In this document: positions 8,309 through 17,027 of the stretch, one piece after another
Layout of the letters: every line of letters begins with the position of its first letter
Numbering within the stretch: position 1 is the first letter of the stretch
NCBI GenBank assembly: GCA_002841695.1
Contig: PHAN01000003.1
Location: forward strand, 83,149-147,148
From: Elusimicrobia bacterium HGW-Elusimicrobia-1
Lineage (GTDB): Bacteria > Elusimicrobiota > Endomicrobiia > PHAN01
Direction of reading: 5' to 3'
Length of the DNA stretch: 64,000 bases
The notes under the pieces: model-generated
Databases searched by the model: none
Seen by the model: only the letters and a program-made list of their open reading frames with translations
What the model was told of the DNA's origin: nothing
Program-made: the position numbers and the translations under genes

Positions 8309-9826
8309 ATGAAAATTTTCGCAAAACTGCTTATCGGCGTGTTCAGACACGTGAAAACATTCGTGGATTCCGAGATGGAACGTCTTGAAGCCGCGGCGTC
8401 CGGGCGCTCCGCCCGCTCGTCGGGGAGAATATGGCTCCGCGATGTCAGGATACCGCCCCTGCTTTTGGACGCCGCGGTGGCCGGCCTGCTGGTATTACAG
8501 AGTCGTTTTTACGCCGCCGATTTCTTTCATTTCATTTCTCTGGTGGTTTACTCCGTGGGGATGTACGGAGTTTTTGTTTATGCCGTAAGCTTGGCCGACC
8601 CGGAAATACGCTCGGAGACATCGTCGTACACGCTTTTGATTTTTCTTTTGCTTGTAAATCTATACACATTGTTTATAGCCGAGATATACGGCGCCGCCTA
8701 CATTTTTTCTACGACGGCCGTGGTGTTTACGGCGGCAATGCTTTTTCCCAAAAAAGTCGTATCGGTCTTTGCCGTATTTTCACTTCTGGTTTGCCGCTCT
8801 TTTCTGCCGATGAGACACTGGTATTTTCTCCCGGGTTACGTCCTGTCGTCGTTCGCGGCGATTATTCTGGCGTCACCCGTAACATCGAGAAAGGCCGTGA
8901 TCAGCGCCGGTTTCAAACTTTCTCTGGTCAACACGCTGATATTCGCTTTCGGCAAGGAACTTTTCGGTATCAAGGGCGATGTCGGAGTTGATATTTACTA
9001 CGCGCTCGGATCGGGACTTGCCGCCGCGGCGGCCGGGCTCATCGCGCTTCCGTACCTCGAGGCGATTTTCGGAAGAATGAGCTCTATAACTTTGGTCGAG
9101 ATGTCGGACACAAACAAGCCCCTGATAAAACGTATGATGGTCGACGCTCCGGGCACTTACCATCATTCGCTTATAACGGCTTCGCTTGCGGAAGCGGCTT
9201 GCGACGCCATAGGAGCTTCCGGTCCGCTGGCCCGCGTGGGCGCCTATTATCACGACATCGGTAAACTGTTTAAGCCGGAATATTTCATCGAAAATCAGAT
9301 ATACACCGGCAATCCGCACGACACCGTTTCTCCGACGATGTCGAGTATGGTGCTTATGGCGCACGTAAAGGAAGGACTGGAACTTGCCAGACAGCACAAA
9401 TTGAATCCAAAAATCGTCGAGTTTATAGGAGAGCACCACGGAGAATCGCTGATTTTGCAGTTTTATCACAAGGCCGTCACCAAGGACGTGAACGTGGAGG
9501 AAAAAGATTTTCGATACGACGGTGTCCGTCCCAGGAGCCGTGAGACGGCCGTAGTCATGCTGGCCGACTCGGTTGAAGCCGCGAGCCGGTCTCTTACGGC
9601 GCTCAAACCGTCGGCGATAGCCGACACGGTAAAAAAAGTCGTAAATAACAAATTCGTCGACGGCCAGCTCAACGACGCGCCGCTTACACTGAAGGATCTT
9701 GAGATTATCACCGAAGTTATGACGCGCACCCTCTGCGGAATCCTGCACGTGCGATATCAAAAGCCCGACGACGAGCCGCCCCTGTCCGCTGTTGACGCCG
9801 CGCCCGCCGCTCCTCCGGCAGAATGA
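8309..9826 (+). CDS. 7TM-HD family phosphohydrolase (YqfF/PgpH-like), short form
   Basis: 505 residues: a soluble N-terminal stretch (about 1-45), seven hydrophobic helices (about 48-250), then a cytoplasmic HD domain with YHHSL, YYHDIGK, the GEHHGESL segment and ADSVEAASR, the metal-binding residues of HDIG-type phosphodiesterases. Homologues such as PgpH hydrolyse cyclic di-AMP. Typical YqfF proteins have 700 or more residues because of a large extracytoplasmic HDED domain after the first helix; that domain is absent here. It follows the phoH remnant and overlaps ybeY by 4 bases, the conserved phoH-yqfF-ybeY order. Confidence 0.87.
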   Translation: MKIFAKLLIGVFRHVKTFVDSEMERLEAAASGRSARSSGRIWLRDVRIPPLLLDAAVAGLLVLQSRFYAADFFHFISLVVYSVGMYGVFVYAVSLADPEIRSETSSYTLLIFLLLVNLYTLFIAEIYGAAYIFSTTAVVFTAAMLFPKKVVSVFAVFSLLVCRSFLPMRHWYFLPGYVLSSFAAIILASPVTSRKAVISAGFKLSLVNTLIFAFGKELFGIKGDVGVDIYYALGSGLAAAAAGLIALPYLEAIFGRMSSITLVEMSDTNKPLIKRMMVDAPGTYHHSLITASLAEAACDAIGASGPLARVGAYYHDIGKLFKPEYFIENQIYTGNPHDTVSPTMSSMVLMAHVKEGLELARQHKLNPKIVEFIGEHHGESLILQFYHKAVTKDVNVEEKDFRYDGVRPRSRETAVVMLADSVEAASRSLTALKPSAIADTVKKVVNNKFVDGQLNDAPLTLKDLEIITEVMTRTLCGILHVRYQKPDDEPPLSAVDAAPAAPPAE

Positions 9827-10317
9827 AAGAAATATTAGTTGTCGACGAATCCGCCCATCCCCCCGACGGCAAACCGCGCCTCGCGCGCCGGTTCCCCGCG
9901 ATTCTGCGATTGTTGCTGCTGCGGGCCGCGCGCAAGTTTTTCGCGTCGAGACCTTGCTCGGTAAGTTTTATCCTCATCGACGACATCCGGACGAGGCGGC
10001 TGAATCGCAAATATCTTTCCCGCGCCGGAACGACCGACGTCATAGCTTTTTACTACGACGATAACCCCGCCTCCCGCAATATCGAAGGCGATGTATTCAT
10101 AAATATCCGGCAGGCGGCCGCACAGTGTCCCGACGAAGATGATTTTGATAAAGCCGTCGAAAAAGAAATATTTCTTTTGGCCGTCCACGGTTTGCTGCAT
10201 CTGGCCGGTTACGACGACCACGGCGCGGCCCGCAAAGCGCGCATGTGGCGTATGCAGAACCGGATAGTCCGCGGGATATTCCCGAAAGTGTCTCGTATTC
10301 AAGTTGCCGACAAATGA
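9823..10317 (+). CDS. ybeY: Endoribonuclease / rRNA maturation factor YbeY
   Basis: YbeY is a metal-dependent endoribonuclease for 16S rRNA 3' end maturation and ribosome quality control. The zinc motif is present as HGLLHLAGYDDHG (usual HGxLHLxGYDH, here with an extra Asp before the third His). DDIRTRRLNRKYLSRAGTTDVIAF matches the family N-terminal core and GDVFINIRQA the following strand. The 164-residue length is normal. ATGA overlaps exist at both ends (with the HD gene and the DUF21 gene), indicating translational coupling. Confidence 0.93.
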   Translation: MKEILVVDESAHPPDGKPRLARRFPAILRLLLLRAARKFFASRPCSVSFILIDDIRTRRLNRKYLSRAGTTDVIAFYYDDNPASRNIEGDVFINIRQAAAQCPDEDDFDKAVEKEIFLLAVHGLLHLAGYDDHGAARKARMWRMQNRIVRGIFPKVSRIQVADK

Positions 10318-11423
10318 TACCGGCTATAGTCGCGTCCATCGTAATTCTTTTTGCCCTCTCGGCTTTCTGGTCCGGAACCGAGACGGCTTTGACGTCTCTT
10401 TCCGTAACCAGGGTAAAAAAACTTATCGCCCTTAATCCCCGCCGCGCCGTAGTTCTGAAATATTGGCTTGAAAAACCCTACTACATACTCACCATAATTC
10501 TGGTCGGCAATACTTTCACCAACATGCTTCTGAGTTCTTTGACCGCGGTATTCGCGGTGAGCGCGCTGTCGTGGGCGCTGCCGCGCGAGGCCATAGAAAT
10601 CGTGGCGTGGCTCGGGATAACTTTTCTTCTTCTTGTTCTGGGCGAGATTACCCCCAAAATTTACTGCCGTCGTCAGCCGGAGCGCATATCCGTAATGGCG
10701 CTGCCGATTTACGAGCGACTGGTGAAATTACTGGGCCCCGTGATGAGACCGCTTGAGTTCGCGTTCAGGAAATTTTTTCCTCCCGACATCATATCGCCTT
10801 TCGGCCGACTCGCGCATTTCAGTTCCGATGAGATGAGCCAACTCTTCTCGGAATCGAATCTTGACGCGATGTTCGGCGACGGCACTTCGTCGGCCGTCGA
10901 CAGGGTGCTTAAAATCGGCAATATCGACGTTTCCCGCGTAATGACTCCCGTGGATAAAATAGAGGGCGTGTGCCTCGATTGCCGCGACGAAACCGGGCTG
11001 CTCGATAAGTTCATCGAGACAAGCCGCAGCCGCATACCCATAGTCAAGCGTTCGCCCTACCGCATATCCGGTTACGTCCACATAAAAGATATCTTAAAGC
11101 GCCTGTCCGTTGGCGGAGAGACAATAAGCGAGGACATAGTGCGGATGCCTTACATCATACCCAAGGATAAAAAAGTCGGCCGTCTTTTAAGAGAGTTTCA
11201 ATCGGGGAACACTCACGTGGCCTTTGTGTCGGATACTGAAGGAGCAATACTGGGGATGGTAACGCTGGAAGACATTCTGGAAGAAATAGTCGGAGAGATA
11301 CTCGACGAGTACGACGCCGCCAGAGATTCTGCCGCCGTCGCGGCAAGCGTTGACGCTTCACCGGAAACAGCCGGTGTCGAGGCAGCCGACGGACAGTCCG
11401 CCGAACTGCCGCGGGAAAACTGA
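10314..11423 (+). CDS. DUF21/CBS-pair transmembrane protein (CorC/HlyC-like), first paralogue
   Basis: 369 residues from ATG 10314, which overlaps the ybeY stop. The DUF21 (CNNM) transmembrane domain covers about 1-180, with FWSGTETALTSLS and LVLGEITPKIYCRR typical of the family. Two CBS motifs follow (RVMTPVDKIEGV..., then YIIPKDKKVGRLLREFQ ... LGMVTLEDILEEIVGEI). The C-terminal CorC_HlyC domain found in its neighbour is missing; the tail is Ala/Asp rich. Members are linked to Mg2+/Co2+ resistance or efflux; the mgtE gene two positions downstream supports a magnesium-related role. Confidence 0.88.
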   Translation: MIPAIVASIVILFALSAFWSGTETALTSLSVTRVKKLIALNPRRAVVLKYWLEKPYYILTIILVGNTFTNMLLSSLTAVFAVSALSWALPREAIEIVAWLGITFLLLVLGEITPKIYCRRQPERISVMALPIYERLVKLLGPVMRPLEFAFRKFFPPDIISPFGRLAHFSSDEMSQLFSESNLDAMFGDGTSSAVDRVLKIGNIDVSRVMTPVDKIEGVCLDCRDETGLLDKFIETSRSRIPIVKRSPYRISGYVHIKDILKRLSVGGETISEDIVRMPYIIPKDKKVGRLLREFQSGNTHVAFVSDTEGAILGMVTLEDILEEIVGEILDEYDAARDSAAVAASVDASPETAGVEAADGQSAELPREN

Positions 11424-11427
11424 AAAA

Positions 11428-12675
11428 ATGGAATCAGCCGTATTAATTATTATCGTCAAACTTCTGATATACGCCGGATTTTTCGCCGCGCTGGCTTTTT
11501 TTGCCGGCAGCGAGACAGCGATAACGTCACTTGATAAACGCGGTATGGAGTCGGCCGGCAGAGCCGAAAAATTCGACTTCTGGACCCGCCATCCCGAACG
11601 AATACTGAGCACGATACTTGTGGGCACCAATCTGGCTATGGCGGGAGTAGGTGTCGTGGCCGTGAGCATCGCAAAGGATATGGCGGCATCCAATCGCATT
11701 CTGGCATGGACTATTCCGTCCGTTACGCCGGCGCTGGTGCTGATATTCGGCGAAATTCTTCCCAAAACATATTCGCGGTATAACGCGGTTTCCGTCGGCA
11801 AACACAGTATCGGAGCGCTGGTCGCGCTTTCCTCGGCGTTTGATATCGTAAATAAATTTCTTCTTAAAATATCGGAATTCTTCATCGGAGTGTCGCCGGG
11901 AACGGAGCCGTCTTTCAAAAGCAGCCGCGAAATAAAAAGATTTCTCGACGCCACGGATATAGGCGTTGCCCGCGACACCAGGACACTTCTTAAAAATATA
12001 ATAGATTTCCGCTCCAGGCGCGTCAAGGACGTAATGATTCCTCGCAGGGAAATAGTGGCGGTTGATATATCGCGTCCGAGAGAAGAGATATTCGATAAAA
12101 TCATAAAATCGGGATATTCGCGCCTGCCGGCATATCGCGGTACGCTTGAAAATATGGCGGGTGTAATATACGCCAAAGATATAGCGTTTTCTTACCGCAA
12201 CAAGGACCTTATCGTTATAGACGACCTCATACGTCCGGCTTATTTTCATCCCGAAAACGCGCTCGTGGCGAAGCTCCTGAGAAAATTCCGCGAGGGCCGG
12301 TTTCATATGGCCGTAATCGTCGACGAACACGGGCTTATAACCGGACTGGTCACTATCGAGGATATCGTCGAAGAAATAGTCGGAGAAGTGTGGGACGAAC
12401 ACGATGTCAGGGAAACCAACGTCACCAGATTTCCCGACGGCAGCGTTATGTTCGACGCGAAAGAATCCCTGTCCGCCGCCGCAACGGAGCTGAAGACCGC
12501 ATTGCCGTCCGCGGATTATTCCACCGTCGGAGGATGGATAACCGGCATTTTCGGGGAAATACCCCGCGCCGGCGCGCGCGTTTCGTGGGAAAATCTCGAC
12601 ATAGAAATTGTGGAAGCCGACGGCAGACGGGTGAAAAAAATAAAAATCAGCAAAATCCAAAAGGAACCTAACTGA
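11428..12675 (+). CDS. DUF21/CBS/CorC_HlyC protein, second paralogue
   Basis: 415 residues from ATG 11428, five bases after the first paralogue. Order: DUF21 membrane domain (about 5-185; FFAGSETAITSLDKRG, ILVGTNLAMAGVGV, FGEILPKTYSRY), CBS pair (DVMIPRREIVAVD ... GLITGLVTIEDIVEEIVGEVWDEHD), and a C-terminal CorC_HlyC transporter-associated domain (about 325-415). This complete arrangement is the usual one, in contrast to its shortened neighbour. Tandem paralogues of differing length suggest duplication followed by specialisation or a heteromer. A role in Mg2+ export or homeostasis is inferred from family members. Confidence 0.9.
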   Translation: MESAVLIIIVKLLIYAGFFAALAFFAGSETAITSLDKRGMESAGRAEKFDFWTRHPERILSTILVGTNLAMAGVGVVAVSIAKDMAASNRILAWTIPSVTPALVLIFGEILPKTYSRYNAVSVGKHSIGALVALSSAFDIVNKFLLKISEFFIGVSPGTEPSFKSSREIKRFLDATDIGVARDTRTLLKNIIDFRSRRVKDVMIPRREIVAVDISRPREEIFDKIIKSGYSRLPAYRGTLENMAGVIYAKDIAFSYRNKDLIVIDDLIRPAYFHPENALVAKLLRKFREGRFHMAVIVDEHGLITGLVTIEDIVEEIVGEVWDEHDVRETNVTRFPDGSVMFDAKESLSAAATELKTALPSADYSTVGGWITGIFGEIPRAGARVSWENLDIEIVEADGRRVKKIKISKIQKEPN

Positions 12676-12677
12676 AT

Positions 12678-14078
12678 ATGAACTCCCGCAAAAAAAAGAT
12701 ACAGTCATGGGCGCTGTTTTATCCGGAGATGGTTATTGCCGTAAAAGAACGAGATTATGAACGTCTGAAAGAAATCCTCGACGAAATACATCCCGTGGAC
12801 ATCGCCGATGCCTGGGAAAAATTCGACGCGGACGGACGGCTGGTTATCTTTAAGCTTTTGAGGCCGTCTAAAGCCATAGAAGTTTTTGAGGAACTCGACG
12901 TGCCGGATCAGCGTCATATACTCGATAATATCGAAGCCGCGCAGGCGGGGCGGCTCCTCGACGAAACGCCTTCCGACGTGAAAGCCCAGATTTTCTGGAA
13001 GATATCTCCCCGTCAGCACAAAAAATTTATGTCGCTGATGCGCTCCGAGGAAGCCGAGAAAGTCAGAAAAACTCTTGAATATCCCAAGGGCACGGCGGGT
13101 TTCCTGATGAACGCCGACTTCATCGATCTGAAACCCGACATGACCATCAAACAGGCGCTCGAAAGAATCCAGCGTCTCGGCCGCTCCCGCAGGATAGAGA
13201 ATCTCTACGCTTTTTATGTCATCGACGATGACTCGAAACTGCTGGGCGGCCTCACCCTCAGGCGCATCATAGCTCTGCCGCCGGACTCAAAAGTCCGCGA
13301 TTCGATGTCTTCCGTCGGAGTGATTACACTTTCGCCCGATATGCCCGAAGATGAAGTCGCGCGGATTTTCGCGCGCTACGACCTTACGTGCGCTCCTGTG
13401 TCCGACGAGAACGGGCGGCTTGCGGGTATTGTCGTGATAGACGACGTCGTCGACATAATTCAAAAACTCAATACCAAAGAGATGTACGAAATCGGCAAGA
13501 TGTCGTCGGAAGGCGGCGAAATAATCAGTTACAAGACGGCCAAAGTTTTCGATTTGGTCCGCCGCCGCGCCGGATGGCTGATATTTCTTCTGGCCGTCAA
13601 CTTTCTATCGGGTACGGTGCTTCAGACCTTTGAGTCGGCGCTGGCAGCGGTTGTTTCACTGGCGTTTTTCATACCGATGCTTCTTGACGCGGGCGGCAAT
13701 GCCGGCGCGCAGACGTCGATTACGATAATTCGCGGCCTTGCCACGGGCGACGTCGATTTGAGCAATGTTAAAAAAATCGTAAGAGTGGAGATGGCCGCAG
13801 CGTTTTTTATGGCGATAATAGTCGGAGTAGTGGCGTTTATGAGAGCGTCTCTGATAGGCGAGGGGATATTTCTGGCGCTTACGGTGGGACTGAGTATGGC
13901 GACCGTCATAATGGTTGCCATATCGACGGGCATAGCGCTTCCTCTGATATCCAAAAAAGCCGGCCTCGACCCAGCGGTTCTGGCGGGGCCCATCACCACA
14001 ACAATAGTGGACGTCATCGGATTGATAGTTTATTTCAAGATAGCGCAGATGCTTCTGCCGCAACTTAAACATTTGTGA
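12678..14078 (+). CDS. mgtE: Magnesium transporter MgtE
   Basis: 466 residues in the MgtE order: N-terminal superhelical MgtE_N domain (about 15-125; IHPVDIADAWEKF, LDNIEAAQAGRLLDE), CBS pair (about 135-265; MNADFIDLKPDMTIKQAL, LAGIVVIDDVVDII) and a five-helix MgtE pore domain (about 285-460) with FFIPMLLDAGGNAGAQTS, equivalent to the pore and selectivity helix, and AGPITTTIVDVIGLIVYF. MgtE is a Mg2+-gated Mg2+ channel of the inner membrane. It starts 2 bases after the DUF21 gene and overlaps recO (GTGA), so magnesium handling and recO share an operon. Confidence 0.96.
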   Translation: MNSRKKKIQSWALFYPEMVIAVKERDYERLKEILDEIHPVDIADAWEKFDADGRLVIFKLLRPSKAIEVFEELDVPDQRHILDNIEAAQAGRLLDETPSDVKAQIFWKISPRQHKKFMSLMRSEEAEKVRKTLEYPKGTAGFLMNADFIDLKPDMTIKQALERIQRLGRSRRIENLYAFYVIDDDSKLLGGLTLRRIIALPPDSKVRDSMSSVGVITLSPDMPEDEVARIFARYDLTCAPVSDENGRLAGIVVIDDVVDIIQKLNTKEMYEIGKMSSEGGEIISYKTAKVFDLVRRRAGWLIFLLAVNFLSGTVLQTFESALAAVVSLAFFIPMLLDAGGNAGAQTSITIIRGLATGDVDLSNVKKIVRVEMAAAFFMAIIVGVVAFMRASLIGEGIFLALTVGLSMATVIMVAISTGIALPLISKKAGLDPAVLAGPITTTIVDVIGLIVYFKIAQMLLPQLKHL

Positions 14079-14719
14079 GATACGAAAAGACAAATTGCAT
14101 AGCGCTCGACGCATCGCCTTCGGGAGAATCCGATAAGACGCTGCTGTTGTGCACGCAAACCTTCGGCAAGATAACGGCGGTGGCTCCCGGAGCGCTCAAA
14201 CCCGCCGCCAGATTATCGGCGTCGCTGGAACCGTTCAGAGAATCGCGTATATCGCTGTGGGGACGACCGCATTCTTTCAGAAACAGAATAACTTCGGCCG
14301 TGGTCGAGGAGCCGTTCGCGGGACTTTTTGACTCGGGCGAACGGATTCGGCAGGCCTTTGAATGCGCGCGCATATACGCGGCGGTTACGCCGTACTTTGA
14401 GACCGACGACGTAAAATATAATCTTGTGCGTCGTTCGCTGGAATTGCTGAGCCGCTCGGACAATCCGCGAGTGATCACGCCGGCGTTCACTTTACGGATG
14501 CTTAAAATTTCCGGCTATGACTTTGCCAGACAATATCCGCGCGCCAGGCTCGCCGACCGCCGTATAGCCGTTCTGGCGGAGCGGCTCGCGCGGCTCTCCG
14601 GCGATGACCTTGCTTTCGAGAAGGTCGACGATGAGTCTGCATCGCGGCTGACATTCGCTCTGGAAGCATACATAGAAGACATCTGCGGCGCGAAAAGGCG
14701 TCCTGCGGCCGCGTTATAA
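14075..14719 (+). CDS. recO: DNA repair protein RecO
   Basis: RecO helps RecR load RecA on SSB-coated DNA. The N-terminal OB-fold (about 1-80) is recognisable in the DKTLLLCTQTFGKITAVAPGALKP stretch (broken here by family-typical variation) and LEPFRESRISLW. The helical C-terminal part is short; total length 214 against a usual 230-250, and no zinc Cys cluster is seen. The start is GTG, overlapping the mgtE stop, chosen because the OB-fold begins immediately after it. Confidence 0.85.
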   Translation: MRYEKTNCIALDASPSGESDKTLLLCTQTFGKITAVAPGALKPAARLSASLEPFRESRISLWGRPHSFRNRITSAVVEEPFAGLFDSGERIRQAFECARIYAAVTPYFETDDVKYNLVRRSLELLSRSDNPRVITPAFTLRMLKISGYDFARQYPRARLADRRIAVLAERLARLSGDDLAFEKVDDESASRLTFALEAYIEDICGAKRRPAAAL

Positions 14720-14800
14720 AAATAAAAGGGGCGGGGCAGTGGAATTTAGTAAAACGGGGTTTCAAAATTTCTTCCTTTGTAAAGGGAGATTAAAGCGTAT

Positions 14801-15433
14801 ATGTATATTTTTTTGGATGAATCCGGCGATTTGGGTTTTGATTTTAGCAAGGCCCATACAACAAGCCATTTGGTAATAACCGTATTGGTTGCGCGGGACA
14901 AAACGGGATTTGAAAGAGCTGTTAAAAGAACACTGAAGAATAAAGTAAATCGCCGTAGAAACAGCGTTAACGAGATAAAGGGTTCGGATACCGCGTTCGA
15001 AGTAAAAAAATATTTCTATAACACGCTCTTAAAATATGAAACTGATTTTGAGATTTACGCGGTGATATTGAATAAGAGGCGAGTTTACAAGTATTTATCT
15101 TCGGAGCCGGAGATGCTTTATGCCTTTCTTTCAAAGTTTCTTTTGGAAAAATGCCCCTTCGAGCAAGCTATAGACAGGATAATATTAACGATAGATAAAA
15201 GAAGCCGCAAACAGGGAGTGGAAAGTTTTAACAAATATCTCCTGAGTTATTTGAAAGCGCAATTGCCTAAGATAGACATATATCATAATCATTCGTACGC
15301 GAGCAAAGGTCTGCAAGCGGTTGATTTGTTCTGTTGGGGGGTTTTCAGAAAGTATGAACGGAAAGATGCGGAATGGTACGATATGTATAAAGATAAAATC
15401 AGATTCGAGACCATGTATCTACCACAGAAATAA
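14801..15433 (+). CDS. DUF3800 domain protein
   Basis: 210 residues starting MYIFLDESGDLGFDF, the diagnostic DUF3800 opening with acidic residues in an RNase H-like fold. Further conserved points are ILTIDKRSRKQG and YASKGLQAVDLFCWGVFRKYE near the end. DUF3800 proteins are commonly found near mobile elements and defence islands and are thought to be nucleases or nuclease-like; no activity is established here. Base composition is clearly more AT-rich than the flanking recO and glyQ and Lys codons are abundant, consistent with acquisition. It is followed by a strong folded element at 15437. Confidence 0.85.
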   Translation: MYIFLDESGDLGFDFSKAHTTSHLVITVLVARDKTGFERAVKRTLKNKVNRRRNSVNEIKGSDTAFEVKKYFYNTLLKYETDFEIYAVILNKRRVYKYLSSEPEMLYAFLSKFLLEKCPFEQAIDRIILTIDKRSRKQGVESFNKYLLSYLKAQLPKIDIYHNHSYASKGLQAVDLFCWGVFRKYERKDAEWYDMYKDKIRFETMYLPQK

Positions 15434-15436
15434 AGA

Positions 15437-15530
15437 AGGAAGCGACCCCTTTTGAACGCTTCCCCGCGAATATTATCCAATCTTACGAAAGGGAACTTCG
15501 CGGGAATTCAAAAGGACTTACTCGCTTCCT
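15437..15530 (+). other. Long nested stem structure between DUF3800 and glyQ
   Basis: Three nested perfect arms: AGGAAGCGA (15437-15445) with TCGCTTCCT (15522-15530); CCTTTTGAA (15448-15456) with TTCAAAAGG (15507-15515); and CCCGCGAA (15463-15470) with TTCGCGGG (15497-15504), leaving a 26-base apical loop. No T-run follows immediately, so a simple terminator is less likely. It could be a structured RNA, a processing site or a small palindromic element. A T-box is not supported: I see no specifier or T-box sequence. Confidence 0.6.
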
Positions 15531-15601
15531 CTTGACGCAGTATATAAGATTGCTTGCCGGCTTGTCAAGTCCGCCATGCTTCAATTTCAAGGAGACACAA
15601 T

Positions 15602-16501
15602 ATGACATTTCAGGAAATCATTATGGCTTTGGAGCGTTTCTGGGCGCGGCGCGGATGTGTTATATGGCAGCCCTACGACATTGAGAAAGGCGCGGGCACT
15701 TTCAATCCGGCGACGTTTTTAAAATGTCTGGGGCCGACGCCCTGGAAAGCGGCCTACGTGGAACCCTCGCGTCGTCCCGCCGACGGAAGATACGGAGAAA
15801 ATCCCAACCGGCTGTGCCACTATTACCAGTATCAGGCAATTCTTAAGCCCGCCCCCGAAAACGCCCAGGGGCTGTATCTTGAATCTCTGGCGGCTATCGG
15901 ATTGACGCCAAAAAAACACGACATAAGATTTGTGGAAGACGACTGGGAATCGCCCACTCTCGGCGCGTGGGGACTCGGATGGGAGGTCTGGCTCGACGGT
16001 ATGGAAGTCACTCAATTTACCTATTTTCAGCAGATAGGCGGAATTACGCTTGATCCCATCTCTCTTGAAATAACCTACGGGCTGGAGCGTCTGGCGATGT
16101 TCGCGCAGGGAGTTTCCAGCGTCTACGACGTAAAATGGAACCGCGACTTGACGTACGGCGACATCCACAAGCGCGACGAATACCAGTTTTCCAAATATAA
16201 CTTCCAAGAGGCCGACGTCGAAACGCTCCGGCAGGATTTCCAGAGGCACGAAGCCGAATGTCGCCGCCTCGTCGGTAAGGGACTTTTTCTTCCCGCCTAT
16301 GATTTCGTCATGAAGGCCTCTCACGCCTTCAATCTGCTCGACGCCAGAGGCGCCATATCCGTATCGGAGCGCACCGCGTTCGTCGGACGTGTCAGGGGTC
16401 TTGCTAAGTCGGTAGCCGCCGCGTATGCGGAAGCCGAAGAGGCAAAAAAAATCCCCGGTTCGGAAAATCCCGGGGAAATACTTTCTGCTTCGGGCGTCTG
16501 A
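15602..16501 (+). CDS. glyQ: Glycyl-tRNA synthetase alpha subunit
   Basis: 299 residues from ATG 15602, preceded by AAGGAGA; the upstream in-frame extension lacks similarity. GlyQ is the catalytic alpha subunit of the bacterial (alpha-beta)2 Gly[70 protein letters not shown] and FTYFQQIGG are nearly invariant in the family. GlyS normally follows but is absent here; the next gene is on the opposite strand, so glyS must be elsewhere. The last 50 bases also encode the terminator of the convergent PilZ gene. Confidence 0.97.
   Translation: MTFQEIIMALERFWARRGCVIWQPYDIEKGAGTFNPATFLKCLGPTPWKAAYVEPSRRPADGRYGENPNRLCHYYQYQAILKPAPENAQGLYLESLAAIGLTPKKHDIRFVEDDWESPTLGAWGLGWEVWLDGMEVTQFTYFQQIGGITLDPISLEITYGLERLAMFAQGVSSVYDVKWNRDLTYGDIHKRDEYQFSKYNFQEADVETLRQDFQRHEAECRRLVGKGLFLPAYDFVMKASHAFNLLDARGAISVSERTAFVGRVRGLAKSVAAAYAEAEEAKKIPGSENPGEILSASGV
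16443..16476 (-). terminator. Terminator of the PilZ gene, inside the 3' end of glyQ
   Basis: On the minus strand TCCCCGG (16476-16470) pairs with CCGGGGA (16458-16452) around an 11-base loop and is followed by a run of eight T (16450-16443). It lies 38 bases past the PilZ stop codon and entirely within glyQ coding sequence. Confidence 0.75.
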
Positions 16502-16513
16502 TGCGTGTCGGCG

Positions 16514-16942
16514 TCAGGCCTGCTTGTTTTGCCCGGTCGCGTTCTTGGCTGCCGCCGCTCTCATTCTGTTCATCTCTTCTCTGGCGAAAGCCAGCACTTG
16601 TTTTACGGAGTGCTTGTCGTTGGCGTAGTCGTCGAACCTAACGCCGTAAACCCACGTGGGCGGCTGAGCGTGTCTGCGCATAACCTTGCCCGATAACGTG
16701 ACTTTGTGCGCAGGCAGCGTGAATTCAAGAACCACTTCGTCGTCCACTTTGTATTCGGTGAAACATTCCACGGCCGCACCGCCGGAGCTGATGTCCACAA
16801 CGGCAGCCCGCGCGTAGCGCTCTTCCTCGCTGCGGAAGCGCGCCGGAGCTATGGCCACCATTCCGTGTATCTTGAATCTTTCGGGTCTTTTGGCGAAGCC
16901 GTATCGCGCGCGAAGGTACGCGTCTTTGAGCCACTTTATCAT
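16514..16942 (-). CDS. PilZ domain protein
   Basis: 142 residues. The core AAVVDISSGGAAVECFTEY matches the D/NxSxxG motif of PilZ c-di-GMP-binding domains, followed by the strand pattern VDDEVVLEFTLPAHKVTLSGKVMRR and YGVRFDDYA. The N-terminal Arg-rich loop is represented by AKRPERFKI, with an imperfect RxxxR. It may act as a c-di-GMP sensor for pilus or surface functions; pilus genes are about 22 kb away. Single gene, divergent from tmk, with its own terminator embedded in glyQ. Confidence 0.82.
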   Translation of the reverse strand: MIKWLKDAYLRARYGFAKRPERFKIHGMVAIAPARFRSEEERYARAAVVDISSGGAAVECFTEYKVDDEVVLEFTLPAHKVTLSGKVMRRHAQPPTWVYGVRFDDYANDKHSVKQVLAFAREEMNRMRAAAAKNATGQNKQA

Positions 16943-16945
16943 GTT

Positions 16946-16973
16946 TTGAATTATATAAAATTTATGTTAAAAT
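16946..16973 (+). promoter_or_regulatory. Promoter of tmk-holB-ricT
   Basis: TTGAAT at 16946-16951 and TAAAAT at 16968-16973, spacer 16, in an AT-rich stretch between the divergent PilZ and tmk genes. Confidence 0.5.
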
Positions 16974-17027
16974 AACTCGCGCGAAAGACGGAAGTGAGCA
17001 AAATCACACCCGTCGCGCCTACCCCCG

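Noticed and set aside
15437..15601. T-box leader of glyQ
   Set aside because: No specifier loop or conserved T-box sequence, and the structure's apical loop and arms do not fit.
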